This document shows, one piece after another, positions 39,792 through 49,021 of a stretch of 64,000 nt of DNA. Within the stretch, counting starts at the first letter, position 1. The number at the start of each line of letters is the position of its first letter. The notes beneath the pieces are model-generated. The model did not search any database and was not told the DNA's origin. It saw only the letters and a list, made by a program, of their open reading frames with translations. The stretch comes from Candidatus Acididesulfobacter guangdongensis. GTDB taxonomy: Bacteria; SZUA-79; Acidulodesulfobacterales; Acidulodesulfobacteraceae. The position numbers and the translations under genes were made by a program. The stretch lies in contig SGBC01000001.1 of assembly GCA_004195045.1 (NCBI GenBank), positions 62,001-126,000 of the forward strand, given 5' to 3'.

Positions 39792-40613
39792 TTAATAGTT
39801 TTTTAATTTTTTAAGATAATCCGACGCTTTAATGCCGAATGAATTAAGTTTGTTCTGAATATAAATTTTGCTAAATATAGCACGAGCCTTTTTATATCTT
39901 TTGAGTTTAAAATAATTTTCCCCTTCCTTAAACTGAGCAGGCACAAAATAGGCATCTATCTTCAATGTTTTTTTATAATCAATTATAGCTTCAAGAAACT
40001 TTCCTCTTTTTGAATAATAGCTTCCCAAGTAATAGTAAGTCAAAAAATATTTCCTGTTAAGCGCTTCGGAAATTAAAAGATATTTTTTGGCTTTTTTAAA
40101 TTTGTTCTGAATAATATATATTTTGCCAAGTAGTGTATATGATTCATAAGGCTGATTATAAAAAGGATTCAGCAGAGCCTTTTTTAAATTTGCCGCAGCA
40201 AGATGATATTTTTTTAATTTTATATAAATCATTGCAAGATTATAAAAGGCATATGAAAATTTATTATTCAGTCTAGTTGCCTTTTTAAAACACTTTATAG
40301 CCTTATTTTGACGATGGGTCATCATATAGACTGTGCCCATTGCATTATAATTTTTAGCAGAATACGGATTTACCGTTCTGGCTTTTATAAAGTCTTGCAA
40401 TGCTTTAACATAATTGCCGCTGTTGAAATACCCCGAACCGATTCTGTAGTAAAGGACAGACTTCAGTTTATCCGTCTTACTGACCTGAGAAAATCCGCAT
40501 CCGTACAACATAAAAGAAGACAATATGCTTAGCGCAATAATAAAACTTATTTTAATAAGAAATTTTTTATCTAAATTAAATTTAAAAAAGCGAGACATAA
40601 TTAAGTTAAGCAT
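39792..40613 (-). CDS. TPR-repeat lipoprotein, PilF/PilW-like
   Basis: 273 residues. Signal peptide ending in the lipobox LYGC at about 36-39, then about six TPR units between 52 and 265 (for example GSGYFNSGNYVKALQDFIKA, AFYNLAMIYIKLKKYHLA). PilF/PilW lipoproteins help secretin assembly in the outer membrane, and a pilQ gene is in this window. Two start codons are possible (40613 and 40598), neither with a good ribosome site; the first touches a 7-bp tandem repeat. Located directly before rodZ. Confidence 0.8.
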   Translation of the reverse strand: MLNLIMSRFFKFNLDKKFLIKISFIIALSILSSFMLYGCGFSQVSKTDKLKSVLYYRIGSGYFNSGNYVKALQDFIKARTVNPYSAKNYNAMGTVYMMTHRQNKAIKCFKKATRLNNKFSYAFYNLAMIYIKLKKYHLAAANLKKALLNPFYNQPYESYTLLGKIYIIQNKFKKAKKYLLISEALNRKYFLTYYYLGSYYSKRGKFLEAIIDYKKTLKIDAYFVPAQFKEGENYFKLKRYKKARAIFSKIYIQNKLNSFGIKASDYLKKLKNY

Positions 40614-40643
40614 TAAGTGTTAAGTGTTAAGTGTTAAGTGTTA
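40613..40643. repeat. 7-bp tandem repeat at the start of the TPR lipoprotein gene
   Basis: Four exact copies of TTAAGTG (40613-40640) followed by TTA. The first base overlaps the first possible start codon. A 7-bp unit is not a multiple of three. Confidence 0.9.
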
Positions 40644-40861
40644 AAAAAATTTTAACTTAACTAAACCGAATTAAATTAAATTAGACTATACCGAATTAAA
40701 TTAAATTAAATTAGACCAAACTGAAATTAAACCAAACTAAACTAAGTCAGAGTAAATAAAGAAATATAATTAAGATATCAGATATTATAATTATAATATA
40801 TAATGTTATTATAATATAACATTTGCAACATATGCAATTAATTATTATAGGTTAAATAAAT

Positions 40862-41767
40862 TTAAATATTTTCAAAATATGTCATATTCCTAAATTTAGA
40901 AAATCTATCTTTTATTTTATCTCCGTCTATTGAAAGAAGTTTATCAATGCTAAATGATTCAACGGCAAATGATGCCATGATATTGCCAAAAACAAGAGCT
41001 TTTTTTAAATTTTCATCGCTTAAATTACCGGTATTATCAATATATCCTAAAAATCCGCCGGCAAATGAATCGCCTGCTCCGGTCGGGTCTACGACATTCT
41101 CTAAAGGATATGCCGGAATCATAAAAAACATCCCGTCGGTAAATAGAGTAGCACCGTAAGAACCTCTTTTAAGGACAATTATCTTAGCGCCGTATTTAAA
41201 AATTTTTTTAGCGGCAGAAAATATGGAAGCCTCGCCGGTTAGCAATCTTGCTTCAGATTCATTTATGATAAATATATCAGATTTATTTATAGCCTGCAGC
41301 AATTTATCTTTCTTTTTTTCAATCCAGAAATTCATAGTGTCTAACGCAATTAATTTAGGAGATGACATTTGCTCTAAAACTTCAAGCTGAATATCCGGGT
41401 CAATATTAGCTAAAAAAAGCGCATCGTTTTTAAAGATATGCGGGACTGAAGGTTTAAAATCTAAAAAAACACCCAGTTCGGTATTAAGTGTTTGAGGGTC
41501 CGACATATCATAATCGTATTTTCCTTCCCAATGAAATGTCTTACCGTGCTTTTTAATTATATTATCAACGTTTATGTTTTTACTTTTTAGAATATCTATA
41601 TATTTATCGTCAAAATCGCTTCCTACTACCGCAATGACATTGACATCCGTAAGATACGAAGAGGCAACCGAAAAAAAAGATGCAGAACCCCCCAGTATAT
41701 TTTGTTTTTTTTCAAAAGGTGTTTCTATATTATCGATAGCAACAGAACCTATAACAGTTATAGCCAT
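40862..41767 (-). CDS. PfkB-family sugar/nucleoside kinase
   Basis: 301 residues. Glycine-rich N-terminus (GSVAIDNIETPF, GGSASFFSVASSYL) and the C-terminal PfkB signature DPTGAGDSFAGGFLGYI with the catalytic Asp. It phosphorylates a small hydroxylated substrate. The neighbour mtnP releases methylthioribose-1-phosphate and adenine, so a role in salvage is plausible but the substrate cannot be read from sequence. It is the last gene of the purH-to-kinase run, 209 bases after mtnP. Confidence 0.85.
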   Translation of the reverse strand: MAITVIGSVAIDNIETPFEKKQNILGGSASFFSVASSYLTDVNVIAVVGSDFDDKYIDILKSKNINVDNIIKKHGKTFHWEGKYDYDMSDPQTLNTELGVFLDFKPSVPHIFKNDALFLANIDPDIQLEVLEQMSSPKLIALDTMNFWIEKKKDKLLQAINKSDIFIINESEARLLTGEASIFSAAKKIFKYGAKIIVLKRGSYGATLFTDGMFFMIPAYPLENVVDPTGAGDSFAGGFLGYIDNTGNLSDENLKKALVFGNIMASFAVESFSIDKLLSIDGDKIKDRFSKFRNMTYFENI

Positions 41768-41851
41768 ATTTTTATTTTCCTCAAAATTATTTTATTTAAA
41801 TTAGAATAAATTAGATAAATTGGAAATAATCAGGGATAATTAGGGATAGAC

Positions 41852-41965
41852 ACTAATTTATATGCCCTTAATTACAATATATACTTTTTAAGTATTTAAA
41901 TTAGTATATGCCATTAATTATATAATATATATTTTTTAATTATTTAATTAGTGAATGCCATTAAT
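41852..41965. repeat. Degenerate tandem repeat between mtnP and the kinase gene
   Basis: A unit of about 48 bp, containing ATGCC(C)(A)TTAATTA and a long AT tract, repeated about 2.3 times with many changes. Confidence 0.6.
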
Positions 41966-41976
41966 CAGCAATTATT

Positions 41977-42981
41977 TTATTTATATATTTCAAAAATAGC
42001 AAGTTTTTTTAAAATTTGTTCCGGCACGTCTTTTTTAGCAGTCACAACAGCATGCTCTAAAGACGATGGACATGAGCAGGAGCAAACATTATAAATATTT
42101 CCTTCAGGGTTTATATTATTTGAATAATGTATCTTATTAATATTAGCATAGGCATTATCATTACGATTATCAATATCAGCAATATCATTAATATTATTAT
42201 TAATATTATCGTTTCCGGCATTATCGCCATAAGCTATATGCTTAATAGCTTCCTTGATAATATTTTTTGCTTTTTCTGCATTTTCGTTTAGAATTTTGAT
42301 AATAATATCGGCATTAACATTTTCTTCATCTTCGTGCCAGCAGTCATAATCCGTCGCCATAGCAATCGTGGTATAGCAGAGACTTGCTTCGCGGGCAAAC
42401 TTTGCCTCTGTTGCATTTGTCATACCTATAACATCAAATCCGCTGTTTTTAAAAAATAAAGACTCCGCTTTTGATGAAAATTGAGGTCCTTCTATGCAAA
42501 TATACGTTCCTTCGGAATGATATCTTATCCCCAAAGATTTGCACGAATCAATAACGATATTCCTTAGGCATGGACAAACCGGCTCCGCCATAGAAACATG
42601 AGCTACAATACCGTCTCCGAAAAAAGTATTTTTTCTATTTTTAGTAAAATCAAAAAACTGGTCAACGATTACCATATCGCCCGGAATTATTTCTTTTTTA
42701 AGACTCCCCACGGCGCTGACGGAAATAACCTTTGAGACTCCTGCCGCTTTAAGAGCGTAAATATTTGCCGCGTAATTTATCTCAGAAGGTAAAATTTTAT
42801 GCCCTCTTCCGTGTCTTGGTATAAATACCAACTGTTTTCCGTCAATTTCTCCAAAAATAAGATTGTCGGAAGGCGCGCCGAACGGGGTATCTGCAGCAAC
42901 CTCTTTAATATTATTCAATCCTTCAATATTATACAATCCGCTTCCGCCTATAATACCTAAGATATTTCGCGAATTTTTCAA
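41977..42981 (-). CDS. mtnP: S-methyl-5'-thioadenosine phosphorylase
   Basis: 334 residues. Phosphorylase motifs GIIGGSGLYNIEG, IPRHGRGHKILPSEINYAANI, SAVGSLKKEI, and YICIEGPQFSSKAES. The C-terminal GMTNATEAKFAREASLCY...MATDYDCW identifies MTAP rather than purine nucleoside phosphorylase. Cleaves methylthioadenosine from polyamine and SAM metabolism. An Asn/Asp/Ile-rich insert lies at about 247-310, near the C-terminus. 42 bases after tsaC on the same strand. Confidence 0.92.
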   Translation of the reverse strand: MKNSRNILGIIGGSGLYNIEGLNNIKEVAADTPFGAPSDNLIFGEIDGKQLVFIPRHGRGHKILPSEINYAANIYALKAAGVSKVISVSAVGSLKKEIIPGDMVIVDQFFDFTKNRKNTFFGDGIVAHVSMAEPVCPCLRNIVIDSCKSLGIRYHSEGTYICIEGPQFSSKAESLFFKNSGFDVIGMTNATEAKFAREASLCYTTIAMATDYDCWHEDEENVNADIIIKILNENAEKAKNIIKEAIKHIAYGDNAGNDNINNNINDIADIDNRNDNAYANINKIHYSNNINPEGNIYNVCSCSCPSSLEHAVVTAKKDVPEQILKKLAIFEIYK

Positions 42982-43023
42982 TTTATCATTCTCCAGATAT
43001 CAGATAGTTATTTTTTAAATTAT

Positions 43024-43689
43024 TTATGCGTTATTATTAATATTTTTTATATAGCAGGACAATCTTTCTTTAATATTATTATTCCCTGCCCTAACAATCT
43101 TGATTTTTCTTGTGCAGCCGTCTATTTTGAGTATTGTAGAACACCCGCCCGCCAATTTTCCGTCGTCTATCGCAATTATACCGTCGTCTTTGTCATTATA
43201 ATCGGCGAATATACAATCTAGTTCATTTTCGCTGAACTCATTAAGACTTTCTTTTGAAGATATATTTGCGCTCGTAGAAATAATAGGATAATCTATTTCT
43301 TGAAATAGTTCTTCTATAAACATATGCGAAGATACCCGAGCCCCTATGCATTTAGAATTTGATTGAAATAAATATTTTTTGTCTGTCCGAGCTTCAAATA
43401 ATATGGTAAGAGGTCCGGGCCAGAATATAGAAATTAAATCTTCTTCACCCTTTTTTATATATGCTATATTAAGAAGCATAGCCGGATTCTTGATAACAAC
43501 AGGCAGCGGTTTTAAATTATCCCTTTTTTTTAATAAAAATATTTTTTTTACAGCCTCGTCGTCTAAAGCGTTAGCTCCAACAGCGTAAGAAGTCTCAGTG
43601 GGATAAATTATAAGGTTTGATGAATCCAAATGTTTCTTGATAACATTATAATCAGCTTTGGTCATATTGTGATAGTCAAAAATTTTCAT
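43024..43689 (-). CDS. tsaC: L-threonylcarbamoyladenylate synthase (Sua5/YrdC family)
   Basis: 221 residues. N-terminal IYPTETSYAVGANALDDEAV, then IFLLKKRDNLKPLPVVI, FWPGPLTIL and PIISTSANIS, the YrdC core. It makes threonylcarbamoyl-AMP for the t6A modification of tRNA. The core is complete; the C-terminal Sua5 extension is absent, so the short (TsaC) type. Located between purE and mtnP. Confidence 0.9.
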   Translation of the reverse strand: MKIFDYHNMTKADYNVIKKHLDSSNLIIYPTETSYAVGANALDDEAVKKIFLLKKRDNLKPLPVVIKNPAMLLNIAYIKKGEEDLISIFWPGPLTILFEARTDKKYLFQSNSKCIGARVSSHMFIEELFQEIDYPIISTSANISSKESLNEFSENELDCIFADYNDKDDGIIAIDDGKLAGGCSTILKIDGCTRKIKIVRAGNNNIKERLSCYIKNINNNA

Positions 43690-43765
43690 AATAATGGGAT
43701 AATAATTATTTTTATAATCATTGATGATTTATAAACTATTTTCATTAATCTTTTGCTTAATATTT

Positions 43766-43815
43766 TACTTAACCGAGCAAAGAAATGCATAAATATTTTC
43801 TATTACAGGATTAAG
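43766..43815 (+). repeat. Repeat family B (about 48 bp), copy 3
   Basis: Same repeat as at 16114-16163, from ACTTAACCGAGCAAAG to TACAGGATTAAG, in the purE-tsaC gap. Confidence 0.85.
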
Positions 43816-43886
43816 AATTTTATCTTAGATATAATTATTCATTATATGATATATAAGATAAATAAAATATACCTAATGTACAATAA

Positions 43887-44381
43887 TTACATATCTATAT
43901 TGCTATCTGCCGCGATTACCTTATCCGTAAGTTCTTTTCTATAATTTTTTAATTTTTCGGAAAGTTCGTCGCTATTTAATGATAAAATTGATACTGCAAG
44001 CAAGGCTGCATTTACTGCGCCGCTTTTACCGATAGCCGTTGCCGCAACAGGAATTCCTCCAGGCATCTGAACTATAGAAAGCAAGCTGTCTAACCCATGC
44101 AGCGACGATGAATCAACCGGAACTCCTATTACAGGCAAAATTGTACACGCAGCAGCTACACCAGGCAAATGCGCACTCATACCAGCGGCAGCTATTATAA
44201 CTTTAAATCCTTTATCTTTTGCTTCCTCAAAAAGAATCACCGTTCTTTTTATGCTTCTATGAGCGGAAGAAACATGGACCTCATAACCTACTTCAAATTT
44301 TTTTAAAATTTCGGCTGCGCCTTCCATTACGGGCAGATCATTTTGCGAACCTACAACAATCAGCACTTTCTTGTTTTCCAT
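43887..44381 (-). CDS. purE: N5-carboxyaminoimidazole ribonucleotide mutase PurE
   Basis: 164 residues, class I PurE. VGSQNDLPVMEGAAEIL, VSSAHRS with the catalytic His, AAAGMSAHLPGVAAACT, and GVPVDSSSLHGLDSLLSIVQMPGG. It converts N5-CAIR to CAIR. purK is not in the window. Preceded by purD and purH on the same strand. Confidence 0.97.
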   Translation of the reverse strand: MENKKVLIVVGSQNDLPVMEGAAEILKKFEVGYEVHVSSAHRSIKRTVILFEEAKDKGFKVIIAAAGMSAHLPGVAAACTILPVIGVPVDSSSLHGLDSLLSIVQMPGGIPVAATAIGKSGAVNAALLAVSILSLNSDELSEKLKNYRKELTDKVIAADSNIDM

Positions 44382-44532
44382 AGCATTTTACGCCAAACTT
44401 ACGCTTATAAAAGTCTAATGAAAGACATAAGTTTATAAGGCGCCTCCTTTTTTAGTTAGTTAATTGGTTAGTTAATTAATTATTCAGTTATTTTGCTATT
44501 TAATTATTTAATTATTTAATTAACATAAGAAG

Positions 44533-45846
44533 TTAACTTTTTAAGATACTTATCATGCCGATATCCTGCCTGTAATATTTATTTTTAAATTGAATAGCGT
44601 CTGCCGCGCTATAAATATTATCTGTAGCAGTTTTCAAATCTTTGTTCTTAGAACAGATATTTAAAACCCTTCCGCCGTCGGTAAAATATTTATTGCCTAT
44701 TTTTTTTGTTCCGGCATGAAATATATAAATATCTTTATTTTTATTTATATAGCTCAAATTATCGGTGCCGTAATGAAAATATTTTTCATATTCTCCGAAT
44801 AATATTTCAAAACCCTTTTCGTATTTATCTGGATAGCCTGCTGAAGATAAAACTAGACAAACCGCCCGCTTATCATCAAATTCAAGATTGTAGTCATCTA
44901 AAGTTCCGTTTATACATGATTCAAATAAACCGACGATATCCGATTTTAATCTTATTAAAATAGATTGCGTTTCAGGGTCTCCAAATCTGACATTAAACTC
45001 TAAAACATAAATATCATCGCCTTTAATCATTAATCCTGCATATAATATTCCTTTATAAACAATTCCTTCATTTTTTAATGCCGACAATACGGGTTCTATA
45101 ATATTTTTTTTTATCTTTTCTTCCAAATCGGCAGATAAAAAAGGGTGCGGAGAGATAGAGCCCATTCCGCCCGTATTTTCGCCTTTATCTCCGTCATAGG
45201 CTTTTTTATAATCCATGCTGGTAGCTAGAGGTTTATAAGTTTTGCCGTCCGAAGCGATCATATAAGATAATTCAAAACCTTCTAAATAATCTTCTATAAC
45301 AACCGTTTCTCCGCTTTGACCAAATATTTTTTTATTAAAAATCAAATCAAGATAATCTTTTGATTCAATAATATTCTGAGGTATAAACACGCCTTTTCCG
45401 GCGGCAAGACCGCTTGCTTTAATTACAATAGGATGCAGCCTGTTTTGAACGTACGCATATGCGGTTTCAAAATCATTAAAAGACTGATAATCAGCGGTTT
45501 TGATATTATTTCTTTTTAAAAACTCTTTTGTAAATTGCTTAGAAGATTCAAGAAGCGCAGCTTTTTTATCAGGTCCGAATATTTTTAGTCCGTTATGTAA
45601 AAATTTATCAGCTATTCCAAGTGAAAGAGGTACTTCAGGTCCGACAACCGTTAAATCTATTTTTTCCGATAAAGAAAAATTAAGCAGTCCGTCAATATCG
45701 TCATATTTAATATTTACTATTTTAGCGTTATCCGATATGCCGCCATTGCCGGGTGCGCAATATATATCGACATCTCTTCCGGATTTTAAAATAGAATAAA
45801 TTATAGCATGTTCTCTGCCGCCTGAACCTATAACAAGAATTTTCAT
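44533..45846 (-). CDS. purD: Phosphoribosylamine-glycine ligase
   Basis: 437 residues, usual length. ATP-grasp enzyme: MKILVIGSGGREHAI at the N-terminus, APGNGGI, VGPEVPLSLGIADKF, PIVIKASGLAAGKGVFI, GENTGGMGSISPHPFL and EFNVRFGDPETQSIL. Second step of purine synthesis, joining glycine to phosphoribosylamine. 91 bases after purH. Confidence 0.97.
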   Translation of the reverse strand: MKILVIGSGGREHAIIYSILKSGRDVDIYCAPGNGGISDNAKIVNIKYDDIDGLLNFSLSEKIDLTVVGPEVPLSLGIADKFLHNGLKIFGPDKKAALLESSKQFTKEFLKRNNIKTADYQSFNDFETAYAYVQNRLHPIVIKASGLAAGKGVFIPQNIIESKDYLDLIFNKKIFGQSGETVVIEDYLEGFELSYMIASDGKTYKPLATSMDYKKAYDGDKGENTGGMGSISPHPFLSADLEEKIKKNIIEPVLSALKNEGIVYKGILYAGLMIKGDDIYVLEFNVRFGDPETQSILIRLKSDIVGLFESCINGTLDDYNLEFDDKRAVCLVLSSAGYPDKYEKGFEILFGEYEKYFHYGTDNLSYINKNKDIYIFHAGTKKIGNKYFTDGGRVLNICSKNKDLKTATDNIYSAADAIQFKNKYYRQDIGMISILKS

Positions 45847-45937
45847 GTTTTATTTGCTATTATGTTAGCTGTTAAGTTATATTATTTAGTTATTTAGTTA
45901 TTAAAATATTAAAATAAATTATAGCCGCTATTATTAT

Positions 45938-47896
45938 TTAGTGTTTAAAATGTCTGATTCCGGTAAAAACAAGGGCAATACCTGATTTATTGGCTTCCTC
46001 TATCACCTCTTCATCCCTTATAGAGCCACCCGGTTCGATAATAGCGGAAACGCCCACCGTTTTAGCATATTCTATTGAATCCTTAAATGGAAAAAATCCG
46101 TCCGACGCCATAACACATTTTTCAATTTTCTTGCCGTAAGAAAACAGCATCTTTTCATAAGCAAATTTTGCGCTGTCTATTCTTGACATCTGTCCTGCTC
46201 CTATACCGAGCGTAACACCGTCCTTTGCATATACGATAGCGTTGGATTTTACATGTTTTGCGATCTTCCATGCAAAGAGCAGATCATTAAACTGATATTC
46301 ATCCGGTTTAATATCTGAAACAGTTTTAAATTTTATTATATTATCCGTTCTAATATCTTTTTCCTGCATTAAAATGCCGCCTGCCGCGGATTTTAAAATA
46401 ATCTCCGAAGACGACAAAATAAAATATTCGGAAACCTTAATTATAATTGTATTTTTTTTGGATTTTAATATATCCAGAGCGTCTGCTTCAAAATCAGGCG
46501 CAATTATTACCTCCACAAACATAGGTTTAATTTCTGTGGCTGTTTCTTTGTCAATAATTCTGTTAAAACCCATAATGCCGCCGTAAGAAGAGATTTCATC
46601 GGCTTTTTTTGCCTTTAAAAATGCATCTTTTAATGAAATATTGCTTATTGCAGCGCCGCATGGATTAGTATGTTTTATTATTACGGAAAAATATTCTTCC
46701 GCGCTGTTTTTATTGTTTTTATTCTCATTATTTTCATGCTCATTATTTGTTATATCTGTTGATGTATTAGTTTCTGTATCTGTATATTGTTTATCATATT
46801 GTTTATCTGCGCCTGAAAAATAAAAATCTCTTATAATGTTTAAACATGAGTCTATATCAAGCAAATTATTATATGATATTGCTTTACCGGATAATTTTTC
46901 AAAATTTTTGTTTGTTCCGCTGACGCTCATAATTGAATTATCCGCGCAAGGTAAATTGCCGCTCATATCGGTGCTATTATTCTTATTGCTATTATCATTG
47001 CCAAGGTCAATACCGCTGTTTAAAATATTGATATTATAATTATAAAATGATGCTTTTTGATGCGGATTTTCCCCGTATCTTAATGTGTCGATTTTGTTTA
47101 ACTGAACGCCTAAACTGTCGGCATTTAACAAACTCTCGATATCAGACGGGTAATCCGAATTTTTGTTTATATTGTCGGATTTAAGATTTAAAAAAGAAAA
47201 AATTTCATTATCATATTCGGCTGTTTGTTTAAAAACCTCAACAGCCAGTTCAAATTTTATATCTAAAGGAATTCCGGCACTGCATTTTTTAATATACGGG
47301 ATAATTCTTTTATATTGACACGGATCAGATAGCACGGTAACATATTTGAAATTTTTTGCCGCCGCCCTGAGCAGAGAAACTCCGCCTATATCTATATATT
47401 CTAATTTTTCGTCAAAAGTTATATCTTTATCTTTCATTTCTTTGAACGGATAGAGATTAACGATGACAAAATCAATAAAATTTATTGAATTTTCAGTTAA
47501 ATCCTTTAAATGATTTTTATCTTCCCTCAAGGAAAGAATGCCGCCGAAAACTGCAGGGTGAAGAGTTTTGACCCTGCCGCTTAAAATTTCAGGGAAATTA
47601 GTTATTTCGTCTATTTTTTTTAATTTTATACCGTCAATATTTTTCAGATAATTATAAGTATTGCCTGTTGCTATAATAGTGTAGCCGGCAGAACTCAGAT
47701 ATATGGAAAGCTCGTCTATTCCGGTTTTATCAAAAACAGATATCAAAGCATATTTTTCACCGATCGAACCGGCTCCATCGTTATTATTCAATCCGTTCCG
47801 AGCAGTAATTGTATTCGTTGAATCGGCTGCGCCGGTTATCCCTGTAATAATTTTTCTATCGTCTTCATTGTTGCCGATTTGCTTTTTACATGTCAT
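45938..47896 (-). CDS. purH: Bifunctional IMP cyclohydrolase / AICAR transformylase
   Basis: 652 residues against about 510-530 in most bacteria. IMP cyclohydrolase part: SVFDKTGIDELSIYLS, GRVKTLHPAVFGGIL, DIGGVSLLRAAAKN. Transformylase part: LRYGENPHQKASFYN, IIKHTNPCGAAIS, SSYGGIMGFNRI, GAGQMSRIDSAKFAYEK, SDGFFPFKDSIEYA. Two Asn-rich inserts at about 285-325 and 358-392 explain most of the extra length; both fall outside the motifs. It makes IMP, the last step of purine synthesis. Confidence 0.97.
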   Translation of the reverse strand: MTCKKQIGNNEDDRKIITGITGAADSTNTITARNGLNNNDGAGSIGEKYALISVFDKTGIDELSIYLSSAGYTIIATGNTYNYLKNIDGIKLKKIDEITNFPEILSGRVKTLHPAVFGGILSLREDKNHLKDLTENSINFIDFVIVNLYPFKEMKDKDITFDEKLEYIDIGGVSLLRAAAKNFKYVTVLSDPCQYKRIIPYIKKCSAGIPLDIKFELAVEVFKQTAEYDNEIFSFLNLKSDNINKNSDYPSDIESLLNADSLGVQLNKIDTLRYGENPHQKASFYNYNINILNSGIDLGNDNSNKNNSTDMSGNLPCADNSIMSVSGTNKNFEKLSGKAISYNNLLDIDSCLNIIRDFYFSGADKQYDKQYTDTETNTSTDITNNEHENNENKNNKNSAEEYFSVIIKHTNPCGAAISNISLKDAFLKAKKADEISSYGGIMGFNRIIDKETATEIKPMFVEVIIAPDFEADALDILKSKKNTIIIKVSEYFILSSSEIILKSAAGGILMQEKDIRTDNIIKFKTVSDIKPDEYQFNDLLFAWKIAKHVKSNAIVYAKDGVTLGIGAGQMSRIDSAKFAYEKMLFSYGKKIEKCVMASDGFFPFKDSIEYAKTVGVSAIIEPGGSIRDEEVIEEANKSGIALVFTGIRHFKH

Positions 47897-47960
47897 TATG
47901 TTATAATCCTTTAGTATTTTTATAATATCTATTTTTTTAATGGGTATATTTCGTATTTTA

Positions 47961-47982
47961 CCTTAATCCTGCAGTAGAAAAT
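47961..47982. repeat. Dispersed box, copy with CCTTAATCCTGCAGTAG
   Basis: One of seven intergenic sites with consensus TTAATCCTGCAATAGAAAAT. Here it lies nine bases before family A copy 2. Confidence 0.85.
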
Positions 47983-47991
47983 TATCTACTT

Positions 47992-48082
47992 GGAAAAGGT
48001 GTCAGATTAATTTTTTTGCAAATATTTTCTTTGTTAATTGAAGTATTCCACATGCAAAAAAATAAGATCTGACACCTTTTCC
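47992..48082. repeat. 91-bp palindromic repeat, family A, copy 2
   Basis: Same arms and interior as 16018-16107. The arms differ by one inserted base and one or two substitutions, so it is not a perfect palindrome. Confidence 0.9.
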
Positions 48083-48163
48083 TTAATATTGATTTTTTAT
48101 ATCGTATATTTATTTATTTTTAATTTATTTTTAATTTTAACTATATTTACAAAATTAAATTCA

Positions 48164-48191
48164 TTGCATTATACTTGATTTGTAGTATAAT
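48164..48191 (+). promoter_or_regulatory. Candidate sigma70 promoter for the small lipoprotein operon
   Basis: TTGCAT at 48164-48169 and TATAAT at 48186-48191 with a 16-bp spacer. Expected start about 48198, giving a leader of about 70 bases. Confidence 0.55.
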
Positions 48192-48268
48192 TTCAATTAT
48201 TAAATAACGTTGTTTGATAAAAACATTATCTGACAAAAAAATATAAACAAAAACCGGGGAAATTTAAT

Positions 48269-48454
48269 ATGCAAAAATCTAATATGCGTAAATTTAAAAA
48301 AATAAAATTAATGCTGGTTGTATTCATAATTATTATGGTTATGAATTTTCTGACAGGGTGCGCCCTTTTAGTTGTAGGAGGATTAGCCGGAACAACGGGT
48401 TATTTAGCCGCAAAGCAGGGCTACGGGGTGCAATCTCCCGTAACTAAAAAATAG
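48269..48454 (+). CDS. Small lipoprotein of unknown function
   Basis: 61 residues. Basic N-terminus, hydrophobic stretch and lipobox LTGC at about 28-31, so the mature part would be only about 30 residues with a GGLAGTTGYLAAKQGYG stretch. A Gly/Ala-rich short mature lipoprotein of this kind is common, but no family was recognised. The strong promoter and GGGGAAA before the start support expression. It precedes the SMR-like gene by 7 bases. Confidence 0.6.
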   Translation: MQKSNMRKFKKIKLMLVVFIIIMVMNFLTGCALLVVGGLAGTTGYLAAKQGYGVQSPVTKK

Positions 48455-48461
48455 TGAAATA

Positions 48462-48863
48462 ATGCATACGCCAAAAAATACGCCAAAAAGATATACCGTA
48501 TATTTAAATCTTTTTATTTCTATTATTATGGGGGTCTCGGCTCAGATTCTTATGAAGTACGGAATGGAAAGCGTAGGTCATATAAATAATTTGTTTTCAA
48601 TAAAAATTATTTATATGTTCTTAAATATATTTGTTTTATCCGGAATAATATCTTATCTTATTTCTATGTTTTTCTGGATAAACGTATTGTCAAAAATAGA
48701 CCTTTCGGCTGCCTATCCTTTTGTCAGCATAGGAATTATCCTTACAGTATTGCTTGCGGCTGTCATGCTGTCCGAAAAAATAACGGCTCAGAGATGGATA
48801 GGTATATTTATCATTATAATAGGCGTTTATATTATAGTTTCTACACATAAAGTCAGTAAATAA
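48462..48863 (+). CDS. SMR/EamA-like small multidrug-resistance or ArnE-type membrane protein
   Basis: 133 residues with four membrane segments. Typical small-transporter features: QILMKYGME in the first helix, SKIDLSAAYPFVSIGIILTVL in the third, LSEKITAQRWIGIFIIIIGVYII in the last. No Glu like the SMR active-site Glu14 is present in helix 1. It resembles the ArnE/undecaprenyl-type flippases as much as SMR drug pumps. It may act on lipid-linked sugars, consistent with gmhA next to it, but that is inference. Confidence 0.65.
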   Translation: MHTPKNTPKRYTVYLNLFISIIMGVSAQILMKYGMESVGHINNLFSIKIIYMFLNIFVLSGIISYLISMFFWINVLSKIDLSAAYPFVSIGIILTVLLAAVMLSEKITAQRWIGIFIIIIGVYIIVSTHKVSK

Positions 48864-49021
48864 TAAAATAAAATAATAAAATAATAAAATAAACAGGATA
48901 ATGCAAAACAAGGCAGAGCAGGCATAAAAGCCGGCAAAAACAAATAAGAACAAGGCAAAAACAAAAACATCGGCAAAAACAAATAAAATCACGCAATATA
49001 CTAAAATACGGATATTTTAAA

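Larger units (their letters stand above)
47897..48268. other. Divergent purH-lipoprotein intergenic region, 372 bp
   Basis: Contains the 20-bp box, family A repeat copy 2 and the lipoprotein promoter. I looked for a purine riboswitch before purH and saw none. Confidence 0.6.
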
